NCBI GenBank assembly: GCA_000686145.1
Contig: JMMB01000007.1
Location: 1,302,001 to 1,366,000 of the forward strand
Reading direction: 5' to 3'
DNA length: 64,000 nt
Source: Peptostreptococcaceae bacterium VA2
Lineage (GTDB): Bacteria; Bacillota; Clostridia; Peptostreptococcales; Peptostreptococcaceae
The notes under the pieces were generated by a model that was not told the DNA's origin, searched no databases, and saw only the letters and a list, made by a program, of their open reading frames with translations. Both the position numbers and the translations under genes were made by a program. Positions 18,505-27,625 of the stretch are shown here, in pieces (within the stretch, counting starts at the first letter, position 1; each line of letters opens with the position of its first letter).

Positions 18505-19680
18505 TTATTTTTGTTTTTTGTTGTTGCTACCTTGAGAACTTACAAAGTCTACAAGTTTACCTTCTTTTAATTCTTTAGCTTTTATGCTTATATTAAATTC
18601 TCTTTTATAGTCTCTTATTGTAGCTAAATTTTGACTTGTAACTATAGATATAGTATCACCTTTTCTGTTTCCTCTAGCGGTTCTACCACTTCTGTGAACA
18701 TATTCATTTTTACTCTTTGGGAAATCTAAGTTAAATACATGAGTTATATCTACTATATCTAATCCTCTAGCTGATAAATCTGTAGAAACTAATATCTTAG
18801 CTTTTCCTATTTTAAAGGCATTTAAAGCATTTTTTCTATCTTCTTTAGCCATTTTACCAAATATACCAACAGCTTTATAATCGTGGTGGTTTAATTTAGA
18901 AGTTATAATTTCTATACTGTCTTCATCATTAACAAATATTATAGCTCTTTTAGGATTAGTAGCAGCTATAGATTTTCTAAGTAATGTGAATTTTTCTCTT
19001 TGCTCTCCGTATAAATACATATGGTCTATGTTAGGGTTTATAACTAATTCACTTTTAGTTTTTATTATTTGAGGCTCTTTCATAATAGAATTACATATAT
19101 CTATTGTATTATCATTTAAACTAGCTGAAAAACCTAAAACTTGTCTATCCCTTAATGTAGTTTTTATTATACTTTTAACTGTAGATGTATTGTTTCCACT
19201 AAGTAAACTATCAACTTCATCTAATATTATAGTTTTTATGTTATGAGCTTTTAATTTCTTTTGTTGTATTAAATCTAGAACTCTTCCGCAAGTTCCAACA
19301 ACTATATGAGGCTTTATAGCTTTAATATTTTTTATTTGTTTTTGAATGTTTACCTCACCTATTAAAGAAAAAGCAGTTACGTTCATATTTGAATTTGTAG
19401 ATAATATTTTAGCTTGTTCTACTATTTGCATTACTAATTCATGAGTAGGTGCAAGTACTAAAACTTGAGTTTCTCTTTTAGTAGAATCTATTTTTTCAAA
19501 CATAGGTAATAAGTAAGCTAGTGTCTTTCCACTTCCTGTTTGTGCGTTAACTAATAAGTCTTTGTGTTCTAGTATTTTTGGTATTGCTAAAGATTGAACC
19601 TCTGTAGGTTCGTTTATGTCTTGTTTTTTAAGTCCATCTATTGTATTAATATTTAAATTTAATTCGTTAAATGTTGTCAT
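18505..19680 (-). CDS. DEAD-box ATP-dependent RNA helicase
   Basis: A 391-residue helicase with the full motif series: Q-motif (NEPTEVQSLAIP), AQTGSGKT (I), PTHELVMQ (Ia), DEVD (II, in place of DEAD), SAS (III), GLDIVDITHVFNLD (V) and HRSGRTARG (VI). A short basic tail follows. It unwinds RNA, probably in ribosome assembly or RNA decay at low temperature. The Asp-Glu-Val-Asp Walker B is a conservative variant. Exact paralogue assignment (CshA/DbpA and others) is not possible. Confidence 0.92.
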   Translation of the reverse strand: MTTFNELNLNINTIDGLKKQDINEPTEVQSLAIPKILEHKDLLVNAQTGSGKTLAYLLPMFEKIDSTKRETQVLVLAPTHELVMQIVEQAKILSTNSNMNVTAFSLIGEVNIQKQIKNIKAIKPHIVVGTCGRVLDLIQQKKLKAHNIKTIILDEVDSLLSGNNTSTVKSIIKTTLRDRQVLGFSASLNDNTIDICNSIMKEPQIIKTKSELVINPNIDHMYLYGEQREKFTLLRKSIAATNPKRAIIFVNDEDSIEIITSKLNHHDYKAVGIFGKMAKEDRKNALNAFKIGKAKILVSTDLSARGLDIVDITHVFNLDFPKSKNEYVHRSGRTARGNRKGDTISIVTSQNLATIRDYKREFNISIKAKELKEGKLVDFVSSQGSNNKKQK

Positions 19681-19920
19681 TTATTATCTCCTTTTTTTAT
19701 ATAATGATAAATTAGTGCATTTTTTATTATACACTTATTATTGAAATTTTAACAGAAAACAATTGAAAATTAAATCATAAAACGCCATTTTGTTTTAAGT
19801 ATTAATAATTTAATACAATCTTTAAAATATATATTTTTATTTTAAACTAGTAACCTAAGAATAAATACATGAATATATTTATTATACAGACAACAATATT
19901 AAATATATGGGAGGGACATT

Positions 19921-20736
19921 ATGGATTGGTTTTTGGGATTATCGCCGGTAATACAGGCACTTATAGCGACACTTTTTACATGGGCAATAACAGCTTTAGG
20001 GGCAGCTGTAGTGTTATTTTTTAAAACAATAAATAGAAAAATACTAGATTGTATGTTAGGGTTTGGAGCAGGTGTTATGATAGCTGCAAGTTTTTGGTCA
20101 CTATTAAACCCTGCAATACAATTATGCGAAGACATAGGAGTTAGATATGCATGGTTTGCACCCGCGATGGGATTTTTAGCAGGAGGACTATTTATTGTAG
20201 TATCTGAAAAGTTTTTAGATAAGTTTTATTTTAATAAATGGAAAGATAAAAAAGACGACGAAAAAGGAACAGACTCTGTAAAGAGAAGTTTATTATTAGT
20301 TGCAGCTGTTACTATTCATAATATACCAGAGGGGCTTGCAGTTGGAGTTGCATTTGGTGGAGTAGTAGCAGGTGTAGATGGAGCCACTGTGCTTTCAGCA
20401 ATGTTGCTTGCACTAGGGATAGGACTTCAAAATTTTCCAGAAGGTGCAGCAGTATCACTTCCTTTAAGAAGAGAAGGATATAGTAGACAAAAATCATTTT
20501 TGTGTGGGCAGGCATCGGGGATGGTTGAGCCGATAGCGGGTGTGTTAGGAGCATTTGCAGCTATAACAATGAGAAGTATGCTACCATTTTTATTAGCATT
20601 TGCAGCAGGTGCTATGATTTCAGTTGTATCATCAGAGCTTATACCAGAGAGTGCAAGTGAAAATAAAAATTTGGCTACTATAGGAGTTATACTAGGATTT
20701 ATGGTAATGATGATAATGGACGTAGCATTAGGTTAA
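19921..20736 (+). CDS. ZIP-family metal transporter
   Basis: A 271-residue protein with eight likely membrane segments and the paired metal-site motifs HNIPEGLAVGVAFGG and LQNFPEGAAVSLPLRREGY, plus EPIAGVLGA and SSELIPES. These are typical of bacterial ZIP (ZupT-like) carriers that import Zn2+ or other divalent metals. A hydrophilic His-poor loop is at about residues 100-120. No metal-regulator box could be identified upstream. The next feature is a B12 riboswitch for a separate unit. Confidence 0.88.
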   Translation: MDWFLGLSPVIQALIATLFTWAITALGAAVVLFFKTINRKILDCMLGFGAGVMIAASFWSLLNPAIQLCEDIGVRYAWFAPAMGFLAGGLFIVVSEKFLDKFYFNKWKDKKDDEKGTDSVKRSLLLVAAVTIHNIPEGLAVGVAFGGVVAGVDGATVLSAMLLALGIGLQNFPEGAAVSLPLRREGYSRQKSFLCGQASGMVEPIAGVLGAFAAITMRSMLPFLLAFAAGAMISVVSSELIPESASENKNLATIGVILGFMVMMIMDVALG

Positions 20737-20809
20737 AAAATATTATAATTTTATTGCATATCAAATTATAATAAGTTATCATAAATAGTAAGATATAATT
20801 TAATAAAAT

Positions 20810-20999
20810 AATAAGTATTAGGTGTCGATTAGACTTAATAGGGAATTAGATGTAAATTCTAAGCTACCCCAGTAACCGTAAAACTGACGAAATCTTAAAA
20901 ACCACTGAGCAATTGGGAAGGTAGGAGAGTAGAATGAAGTTGAGCCGGGATACCTGCCAATAACTTAAAGCAGATATCTTCTGAGGGTTGGATATAGCG
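20810..20999 (+). promoter_or_regulatory. Cobalamin (B12) riboswitch
   Basis: The highly conserved B12 box GAGCCGGGATACCTGCC lies at 20942-20958. Upstream conserved elements include GCTACCCCAGTAACCG (20863-20878) and ACCACTGAG (20900-20908). The boundaries are approximate. The switch precedes the btuF-like gene and its own terminator at 21019-21045, so excess cobalamin would stop transcription. Confidence 0.88.
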
Positions 21000-21018
21000 C
21001 TAAATAATAGATAAATAT

Positions 21019-21045
21019 AAGCATACTCTTAGGGTATGCTTTTTT
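21019..21045 (+). terminator. Riboswitch-controlled terminator upstream of btuF
   Basis: AAGCATAC (21019-21026) pairs with GTATGCTT (21034-21041) followed by Ts. It lies between the B12 riboswitch and the btuF start, as expected for transcriptional control. Confidence 0.75.
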
Positions 21046-21136
21046 GATTTGAAAAGGAGGATTAGAATCTATCAAATTAAATAAGGGCGCTAAGAATAAA
21101 AAAATAAAAGAAATTATAAATAGGAGAATAATACAA

Positions 21137-22042
21137 ATGAAAAAAATAACATCAATATTAGCTATAATATTAGTAGCTATGTTAGGTATAGCTGGTTGTA
21201 GCCCAAAAGAAAAGACTATAAATGATAGAGAAGGAAATGAAGTAAAACTTCCAAGTAAAATGGATAGAATAATATCAACAGCACCTTCAAACACTGAAGT
21301 ATTAGTAGAATTAGGATTAGCAGATAAATTAGTTGGAGTAGATACATATTCAGGTGATATAGATGGTATAAATAAAGATATAGCAAAAATAGACTTTTTA
21401 AAACCAGATGCAGAAGCAATAATAGCACTAGACCCAGATATAATAATAGCATCAGGACACAATAAAACTGGAAGCAGTGAAGATCCATTTAAACTTATAA
21501 AAGAAGCTGGAATAAGCGTTGTTTACATACCAAGTAGCGAAAGTATTCAAGGAATATACGATGATACAATGTTTATAGCAGATATTACAGATAAGAAAAA
21601 AGAAGGTCAAAAAATAGTAGATGATATGAAAAAACAAGTAGCAGAAATAAAAGCTATAGGAGACACTATAACTGATAAAAAGAAAGTGTACTTTGAAATA
21701 GCACCTGCACCAGGTTTATTTAGCTTTGGTAATTCAACTTTCTTAAACGAAATGGTAGAACTTGTTGGAGCTGAAAATATATTCAAAGATCAAAAATCAT
21801 GGATAAGTCCAAGTGAAGAAGCAATAATAGATGCTAACCCTGATGTAATATTGACAAATGTTGACTATATAAAAAATCCATTAGAATCAATAAAAAGCCG
21901 TAAAGGTTGGGAAAATATAAATGCAGTGAAAAATAATAATGTATTTTTAATAGATAAAAATGCATCATCTCGACCATCTCAACATGCAGTTAAAGCATTA
22001 AAAGAAATGGCAACTGCTATTTACCCTGACAATTTTAAATAA
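21137..22042 (+). CDS. btuF: Cobalamin ABC transporter substrate-binding lipoprotein
   Basis: A 301-residue lipoprotein: the N-terminal signal ends in a lipobox GIAGC (Cys21). The mature part has the helical-backbone (class III) binding fold of BtuF/FhuD proteins: RIISTAPSNTEVLVELGLADKLVGVD, DPDIIIASG, DPFKLIKEAGI and a C-terminal RPSQHAVKALKEMA. The upstream B12 riboswitch shows that the ligand is a corrinoid. No permease or ATPase gene follows in the window, so it must use components encoded elsewhere. A weak hairpin (22072-22090) follows. Confidence 0.88.
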   Translation: MKKITSILAIILVAMLGIAGCSPKEKTINDREGNEVKLPSKMDRIISTAPSNTEVLVELGLADKLVGVDTYSGDIDGINKDIAKIDFLKPDAEAIIALDPDIIIASGHNKTGSSEDPFKLIKEAGISVVYIPSSESIQGIYDDTMFIADITDKKKEGQKIVDDMKKQVAEIKAIGDTITDKKKVYFEIAPAPGLFSFGNSTFLNEMVELVGAENIFKDQKSWISPSEEAIIDANPDVILTNVDYIKNPLESIKSRKGWENINAVKNNNVFLIDKNASSRPSQHAVKALKEMATAIYPDNFK

Positions 22043-22142
22043 GAGTTATAAAAAACTGGTAGCTTTTAGGAGGCCACTAAAAAAGTGGTTTCATTATCTA
22101 AGTCAGTTAAAAATCGTAGATTGATTAATATCAAAGAAAGAT

Positions 22143-22736
22143 TTGTTAATAGAGATAGGAATATCTTATGGACAATTATATAGATGGAAAAGAAAAAATA
22201 TAATAGCTGAAGAGTGGTTTATAAAAAAATCTACTTTTACAGGACAAGAAACTTTTTTCCCAAAATATAAAATAATAGAGCGAATTGACTTAATACTTTC
22301 TATTAAAAATTATGTATCACTTGATGATATTGCAAATATGTTTGTAGAGAGGAAAAGCAACAAGGAATTTAGTTTAGATTTTTTAATAGAAAAGAAAGTT
22401 ATATGTAATTATGCAAAGGAAATCTTTGAAAGCATATATGAAAAAGATAAATCAATAGGAAAATGTGAATTGCTGATGTTAAGTATAATAGAGAAGTTTA
22501 TAATAAGTTCTATTATAACATTAGAAGAATTTAAGAGCTTAAATGAGATTGTAAGTGAAAACTTTGAAGCTATATTTAAAGATAATGGGAAAATTTATTT
22601 GTTTAGAAAGTTAGGAATACCATTTATAATAGCAAGTAAAGATTATACGAAAATTATAGTAGATAAGAATATGGTAAAAATTATAGAAGTGGATATTATA
22701 AAGGAAATAAGTGAAATAAGTATGAAACTAGTATAA
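22143..22736 (+). CDS. YhbD-like (DUF4004) DNA-binding protein, 5' end uncertain
   Basis: A 197-residue protein whose N-terminus ISYGQLYRWKRKNIIAEEWFI then FTGQETFFPK matches the MerR-like helix-turn-helix of YhbD/DUF4004 proteins. The conserved start of the family (ISKKDLL) is found in frame just upstream at 22128-22148, but a TGA at 22122 cuts off the frame before any ATG, and no ribosome site is present. Either translation starts at the weak TTG 22143 or a small indel has damaged the 5' end. The role is unknown. Confidence 0.6.
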   Translation: MLIEIGISYGQLYRWKRKNIIAEEWFIKKSTFTGQETFFPKYKIIERIDLILSIKNYVSLDDIANMFVERKSNKEFSLDFLIEKKVICNYAKEIFESIYEKDKSIGKCELLMLSIIEKFIISSIITLEEFKSLNEIVSENFEAIFKDNGKIYLFRKLGIPFIIASKDYTKIIVDKNMVKIIEVDIIKEISEISMKLV

Positions 22737-22758
22737 GAATATAAAGATAAATAATAAA

Positions 22759-22790
22759 ATGGTATCTTGGTAGCTAAAGATACCATTTTT
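22759..22790 (+). terminator. Intrinsic terminator
   Basis: ATGGTATCTT (22759-22768) pairs with AAGATACCAT (22777-22786); a T run follows. Confidence 0.8.
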
Positions 22791-22882
22791 ATTATATTAT
22801 GGTAAATAAAATACAAATAATTAAATGAAAAATATAAAAATATTGAATTTAAATTTTACTTACGGGAAAATAGTCAAAAGTA

Positions 22883-22912
22883 TTGCACAGAAGTTATAAA
22901 ATAGTATATGAT
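22883..22912 (+). promoter_or_regulatory. Candidate promoter for the flippase/methyltransferase pair
   Basis: TTGCAC (22883-22888) and TATGAT (22907-22912) are 18 bases apart. The rest of the 22791-23050 gap is AT-rich, without other recognisable features. Confidence 0.45.
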
Positions 22913-23050
22913 GTAATAATGGTTAATAAAAAAGTGTTTTATAAAAAAACTTAAAGAAATAAATTTTTTAAGCATAAATTTTAAAATTATATTTATAAAA
23001 AACTTAAAAGAATATAGTTTATTGAGTGCTATAAAAATAGGAGAAGATTT

Positions 23051-24124
23051 ATGACAAAAATGACTAAGAAGAAAAAAGCTTTTATACAATATGGATTTTT
23101 ATTGTTTCTAATATGCCTTACAACTTACTTAGTATCGACGACTTTAGATATTACATTGATACCTCATATAATAGAAATAGTTAATAAAAAATATATAATG
23201 CTTGGAGTTATTTTAATGACGATTCATATATTATTTGAATCATTAATAATTCATATAATAATAAATTCAATCCAAAAGACTAAGATAAAATTTATAGGAT
23301 TTAAAATAGCCACAATGGGACTTTATTATAATTTAGTCACACCCTTTGCATCAGGTAGCCAACCAATACAGGTATATAGCCTAACCAAGTACAATATAAG
23401 TATTAGTAAATCGATAGCTATAATAACTAATAAAACTATGATATTTCAAACCGTAGTAACTATTTATTGTGGATACTTTATAGCAACAAATGTAGAACTT
23501 TTAAAAACAGAAATGCCTTCTATAATGTTACTAATGAGTGCAGGAATGTGTATGAACATAATGTTATTATTTACAGGGATTTTAGTTGTATTTAGCCCAA
23601 AGAAAATAAAGTTTGTTGTTGATTTTATTATAGACAGACTAGCTAAATTTAAGATGTTCCAGGGGATAAAAAATAAAAAATATACTATAAACCTATATAT
23701 AGACGAATATAGCCAATCTATAAGATTATTTATAAAAGATAAAAAAGCTTTAATTTTAAGTTTAATGTTAACTGTAATACAACTTAGCGCATTTTTTAGC
23801 ATCGCATATTGCGTATACAAAGCATTTAATTTAAATGAATTGGGTTATTTTGATGTATTAACACTTCAAGTGTTTCTATATATGGCAGTATCACCAGTAC
23901 CAACTCCAGGTAATGTAGGTGCTAATGAAATCGCATTTTTAACTATATTTGCAAATGTGTTTCCAAAAGAAATTATGGGATATGCAGTATTTTTATATGG
24001 AACATTTATATATTACTTTATGGTAGTAGTTTGTGGTTCATTTACAGTAAATACTCATTATCAAATGGGAAAATACAAAAAAAGAATCTTAGAGATAAAA
24101 CAAAAGAGTAAGGTTAGTATTTAA
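23051..24124 (+). CDS. MprF-like flippase / lysylphosphatidylglycerol synthase TM-domain protein (UPF0104)
   Basis: A 357-residue protein with about eight membrane segments. It has the family motif PFASGSQPIQVYSLTKYN and the late PVPTPGNVGANEIAF, typical of the LPG_synthase_TM / AglD-like (COG0392) membrane domain. The soluble LysPG synthase domain is absent. Members are thought to move or sense lipids or lipid-linked sugars; the substrate here is unknown. The next gene starts 10 bases later and encodes a methyltransferase, so the two are likely co-transcribed. Confidence 0.8.
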   Translation: MTKMTKKKKAFIQYGFLLFLICLTTYLVSTTLDITLIPHIIEIVNKKYIMLGVILMTIHILFESLIIHIIINSIQKTKIKFIGFKIATMGLYYNLVTPFASGSQPIQVYSLTKYNISISKSIAIITNKTMIFQTVVTIYCGYFIATNVELLKTEMPSIMLLMSAGMCMNIMLLFTGILVVFSPKKIKFVVDFIIDRLAKFKMFQGIKNKKYTINLYIDEYSQSIRLFIKDKKALILSLMLTVIQLSAFFSIAYCVYKAFNLNELGYFDVLTLQVFLYMAVSPVPTPGNVGANEIAFLTIFANVFPKEIMGYAVFLYGTFIYYFMVVVCGSFTVNTHYQMGKYKKRILEIKQKSKVSI

Positions 24125-24134
24125 AGGAGCAACA

Positions 24135-24746
24135 ATGCAAGCACAAACATATGAAAAATTATTAAATATAAAAACAAGTGGAGAAGAGTTGTGGAGTGAA
24201 AAGATAAATCATTATCATCCATATCAGGCTACGTCATATCAAGCCTTAGAGTTATTGTTTAAAAACTACAAAATAAAAGAAGAGGATTATGTAGTTGACT
24301 TTGGATGTGGAAAAGGAAGACTTAATTTTTATATAAATTATATATTTAAATGTAGCGTAGTAGGTGTAGAAATGGATGAGAACTATTACCATGATTGCCT
24401 TTATAATAAACAAACTTATTTAGAAAAACACAAAAGAAGAAGTAGTAATAAAATAAACTTTAAATATTGTTTTGCACAAGATTATAAAATAGATAAGTTA
24501 GAAAATAAATTTTATTTTTTTAATCCTTTTTCTGTAGTAATATTCAGAAAAATTATAGATAACATACTAAATTCTTTTTATGAAAATCAAAGAGATATTG
24601 AATTGGTTTTATATTATCCAAGTGAAGATTATATATATTATTTAGAAAATGAAACACAATTTGTTATAAAAGATGAAGTAATACTAAATGATTTATATAA
24701 TAAAGATAGCCAAGAAAGATTTTTAATTTATCAATTATCATATTAA
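24135..24746 (+). CDS. Class I SAM-dependent methyltransferase
   Basis: A 203-residue protein with the SAM-binding motif VVDFGCGKGRLNFYI (about residues 54-68) and the acidic VVGVEMDENYY (about 76-86). FFNPF (about 132) stands where the catalytic loop is expected. It follows the flippase gene with AAGGAGC before its ATG. The substrate is unknown; a small molecule or lipid is possible. Confidence 0.78.
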   Translation: MQAQTYEKLLNIKTSGEELWSEKINHYHPYQATSYQALELLFKNYKIKEEDYVVDFGCGKGRLNFYINYIFKCSVVGVEMDENYYHDCLYNKQTYLEKHKRRSSNKINFKYCFAQDYKIDKLENKFYFFNPFSVVIFRKIIDNILNSFYENQRDIELVLYYPSEDYIYYLENETQFVIKDEVILNDLYNKDSQERFLIYQLSY

Positions 24747-24756
24747 AATGATGAAA

Positions 24757-24807
24757 AGAATACTTTTTTATTAGTGTAACTCTAAATAAAAAAGTATTCT
24801 TTTTTTA
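24757..24807 (+). terminator. Intrinsic terminator
   Basis: AGAATACTTTTTTATT (24757-24772) pairs with AATAAAAAAGTATTCT (24785-24800), followed by T7. Confidence 0.85.
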
Positions 24808-24928
24808 TTTGTTAACATATATTATTTTTTATTTAAATATTAAGAGTATTTAATATATCATTTATACTTTCTTGTAAATTACTTTCATCAAGACATAGTA
24901 TAGGTATATTTAGATTGTTAAATTTATT

Positions 24929-25858
24929 TTAGTTTAAGCTAATACCTAACATACTGTGAATATTAGATATATGACCTTCTTTTGGGTTTGAAATACTAGT
25001 AGATCTTACACCACCTACAATTTTATTATTTTGAATAACTGGAGAACCACTCATACCTCTTACAATTCCACCTCTAAATTTTATTAAAGACTTGTCTAGT
25101 ATTTTAATATAGGATAAATCTTTATCAACTTTTGTTATTTTTATTTTGTGTAACTTAGGTTCACTAGTTATAGAATCACTACATAAAATATATGCAATAC
25201 CAACTTTAGGTTTTGATATAGATAAAGCTTTATTTGGATTATATTTAAAATTATTATAATTTCCTTTAACACCAAACTCACTAACGCTAGTTATTTCACC
25301 TAAAAACCCACCGATATCATTTGCGACTAAAAATCCAATATCATCTTTAGAAGATTTTTGTTGTTGTATGAAATTAGTTTTATATATATCTATTTTTTTA
25401 AACCCAACATTATTTTTAATGCAACCTAATTCGTGTGCAAGACCTATGAATTTGCCGTTTTTATCTACGGCTGTTACAGTACCTATAGCTCTAGAAACAC
25501 AATCTAATTTATAAAGTCTTAACTCATCAGAAGTCATAGACTTATTTTTATGTTTACCACTTCTGATAAACTCTACTTTGATTTTTTCATTTTCAATTTT
25601 CATAATATTTCTCATATCTTCTAAATTAGAGACTTTTCCTTTTGATTTAGAAGTTATAGATAATAAAACATCTTCGTTTTTTAGAGTTTTACAAGTTTTA
25701 CTTAGAACATCTTCAACAACGGGAAAATTCAAATAAGACTGCATATAAATAACTTCTCCAGCTGGTATTAGTTTAATTTCATCGTTACAAAATGACACGC
25801 AAGTACTGAGGCAAATAGTTACTGTCAATACAAAAAATAATTTTTTGAAATACCCCAT
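24929..25858 (-). CDS. SpoIVB-like serine peptidase (S55)
   Basis: A 309-residue exported protein with an N-terminal anchor or signal (residues 5-22). A short PDZ-like region (about 35-105) is followed by the S55 peptidase domain: GTVTAVDKNGKFIGLAHELG with the probable catalytic His at about 141, and RGMSGSPVIQNNKIVGGV with the catalytic Ser around 270. SpoIVB triggers sigma-K activation in sporulating Bacillus by cleaving SpoIVFA. This protein is about 110 residues shorter than Bacillus SpoIVB and does not sit beside spo0A, so it may be a paralogue with its own target. Confidence 0.75.
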   Translation of the reverse strand: MGYFKKLFFVLTVTICLSTCVSFCNDEIKLIPAGEVIYMQSYLNFPVVEDVLSKTCKTLKNEDVLLSITSKSKGKVSNLEDMRNIMKIENEKIKVEFIRSGKHKNKSMTSDELRLYKLDCVSRAIGTVTAVDKNGKFIGLAHELGCIKNNVGFKKIDIYKTNFIQQQKSSKDDIGFLVANDIGGFLGEITSVSEFGVKGNYNNFKYNPNKALSISKPKVGIAYILCSDSITSEPKLHKIKITKVDKDLSYIKILDKSLIKFRGGIVRGMSGSPVIQNNKIVGGVRSTSISNPKEGHISNIHSMLGISLN

Positions 25859-25989
25859 TATGTTTTCTCCTTTGTTGATTAAATTTTTATTATTGTATGA
25901 AGAATTCTATCATATATACATTAAACAGTTAAAAAAATGTTAAGATAAACATTAAGACTGATTATTAAATTGTTGAATCAAAATGCATA

Positions 25990-26117
25990 TTGACACTAAA
26001 TGGTAAGAAATGTTAGTATTATATTAAGATTGAGTAAACAAATAATAACTATGAAATTGAAACCATGAAGGTTTATAATCTAGGAGGATGCCTAGTTATG
26101 CTTTCGTGGTTTTTTAT
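25990..26117 (+). promoter_or_regulatory. Promoter and terminator-like leader of fmdE
   Basis: TTGACA (25990-25995) and TAGTAT (26014-26019) with an 18-base spacer form a promoter. The leader holds a long hairpin: AAACCATGAA (26060-26069) pairs with TTCGTGGTTT (26103-26112) and encloses CTAGG/CCTAG (26080-26084 / 26091-26095). TTTTT follows directly. A terminator this close to the promoter suggests attenuation by an unknown signal. I could not match it to a known riboswitch class. Confidence 0.5.
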
Positions 26118-26149
26118 TATAAAAAATTATAATTTAGGGGGAATATATT

Positions 26150-26680
26150 ATGGAAAAATTATGGGAAAGAGTAGTTCGATTTCATGGTCATGAGTGTCCA
26201 GGTTTAGCAATCGGTTTTAAAGCAGCATTAGCTGCTAAAGAATACTTAGGATGTGATGACTCTGAAGATGAGGAAATATTATGCATATCAGAAAATGATG
26301 CTTGTGGAGTAGATGCAATTCAATCATTACTAAAATGTACAGTTGGAAAAGGAAATTTAATAATACGATTAACAGGCAAATCAGTTTATCATTTTTATAA
26401 CAGAACTAATGGAAAATCTATAAGACTATCTTTAAAATCATCAAAAACTCAAATGGATAGAAAAAATTATAAAAAACATTTATTAAAAGAAGATGCTAAA
26501 GAATTATTTGAAGTAAGTGAAACAAATATACACTTACCAGAAAAAGCTAGAATATTTAATTCAGTAACTTGTGAAAAATGTGGTGAAAAAACGGCTGAAC
26601 ATTTAATAAGAATACAAAATAATGAAAAATTATGTTTAGATTGTTTTGATGAATATAAAAGATTTTATGTAGAAATTTAG
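26150..26680 (+). CDS. fmdE: FmdE family protein (formylmethanofuran dehydrogenase subunit E-like)
   Basis: A 176-residue protein. The FmdE domain (1-125) has VRFHGHECPGLAIGFKAALAAKEYL with a His-x-His-x-Cys metal site and ENDACGVDAIQSLLKCTVGKGN. A C-terminal zinc finger is formed by CEKCG (about 145) and CLDCF (about 166). In methanogens FmdE associates with Mo/W formylmethanofuran dehydrogenase. In Clostridia the family is found near molybdopterin functions and its reaction is not settled. A selenocysteine formate dehydrogenase and MobA are encoded 10 kb away. Confidence 0.85.
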   Translation: MEKLWERVVRFHGHECPGLAIGFKAALAAKEYLGCDDSEDEEILCISENDACGVDAIQSLLKCTVGKGNLIIRLTGKSVYHFYNRTNGKSIRLSLKSSKTQMDRKNYKKHLLKEDAKELFEVSETNIHLPEKARIFNSVTCEKCGEKTAEHLIRIQNNEKLCLDCFDEYKRFYVEI

Positions 26681-26765
26681 TAGGTGAAAATTATGAATAG
26701 TGAAATGATTATAAATAAAAGTGAAAAATGCTGGGATAAAAGAGCTTACTAAAGATGATTTTTAT

Positions 26766-26812
26766 AACTAATAATATGATTTCTATACAATATAAAAATC
26801 ATATTATTAGTT
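26766..26812. terminator. Bidirectional hairpin between fmdE and the cold-shock gene
   Basis: AACTAATAATATGATTT (26766-26782) pairs with AAATCATATTATTAGTT (26796-26812). Between fmdE and this stem only very short frames exist (for example 26693-26752); they look like remnants. Confidence 0.65.
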
Positions 26813-26831
26813 AAGTAAATCTTTTTAAATG

Positions 26832-27044
26832 TTAGTTAAATTTTTGAACATTAATAGCAGATGGACCTCTATCAGCCTCAACCATATCGAAAGTAACTTC
26901 TTGGCCTTGATGTAAGTCCTTATTATGTCCTTCCTCTTTTATATGAGAAAAGTGTACAAAAATATCTTCTCCGCTATCAGAAGTTATAAATCCATAACCT
27001 CTATCGCAATCAAACCATTTAACTACTCCATTATAATTAGCCAT
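26832..27044 (-). CDS. Cold-shock protein (CspA family)
   Basis: A 70-residue OB-fold protein with RNP1 RGYGFITS and RNP2 DIFVHFSHI, and the full-length pattern NGVVKWFDCDRGYGF...GQEVTFDMVEADRGPSAINV. It binds single-stranded RNA/DNA as a chaperone. It is one of two Csp genes here; the other (42917-43117) is shorter and less acidic. The ATG follows AAAAGGAGT on the minus strand. Confidence 0.95.
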   Translation of the reverse strand: MANYNGVVKWFDCDRGYGFITSDSGEDIFVHFSHIKEEGHNKDLHQGQEVTFDMVEADRGPSAINVQKFN

Positions 27045-27197
27045 ATGAATAATACTCCTTTTAAATATATATTTAAAAATATTAATATATTTTCTAATAT
27101 AGTATTTGCATATATTTAAATATTAATAATACTATTTCTGTTATTATAACTAGTGATATAATAAAAGAAACTAAAAATAATTAACATAGGAGAAAAT

Positions 27198-27452
27198 ATG
27201 AAATATTCAAAAGAACAAATGGAATTAATGGAAGCTAAGATAATAGATTTATTAAAAGAAAATGGCGAAATGAGATTTGGAAAAATAGCAAAATCACTAA
27301 TACACTCTGGTATGGCAGAATCTAGTTTTATAGTAGGGATAATATTAGAAAGTGGATGCAAGGAACACAAAAACTGTAAAGACAAAGACTTATTTACAAG
27401 TCCAAAAACAGGAATGTGGAGATTATCAGATAGTATAGAATTAACTAAATAA
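27198..27452 (+). CDS. Small helix-turn-helix-like protein, unknown
   Basis: An 84-residue protein after AGGAG. The pattern MELMEAKIIDLLKENGEMRFGKIAKSL looks like a winged-helix N-terminus. Residues 53-60 (GCKEHKNC) hold two cysteines and a His, and GMWRLSDSIEL ends the domain. I do not recognise the family. It is monocistronic, with a terminator at 27464-27507. Confidence 0.6.
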   Translation: MKYSKEQMELMEAKIIDLLKENGEMRFGKIAKSLIHSGMAESSFIVGIILESGCKEHKNCKDKDLFTSPKTGMWRLSDSIELTK

Positions 27453-27463
27453 ATTATATGAAA

Positions 27464-27507
27464 ATATAGATAGATTTACTTTTAAGTAAATTCATCTATA
27501 TTTTTTT
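27464..27507 (+). terminator. Intrinsic terminator
   Basis: ATATAGATAGATTTACT (27464-27480) pairs with AGTAAATTCATCTATAT (27485-27501), with one mismatch and one G-U pair, followed by Ts. Confidence 0.8.
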
Positions 27508-27625
27508 GTTTTATAAAATTATTTAAATATAAAAAATGAATTTGAAGCTTTGGTTAATAATCCCATTTTGCAATCATACAATATATAAAATATGTTTTAT
27601 ATGAGTATAAAGGGGAGGGGTTTGT

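Noticed and set aside
26693..26752. Tiny genes after fmdE (19-codon ATG frame and an overlapping GTG frame)
   Set aside because: Too short, competing frames and no clear ribosome site; probably a remnant.
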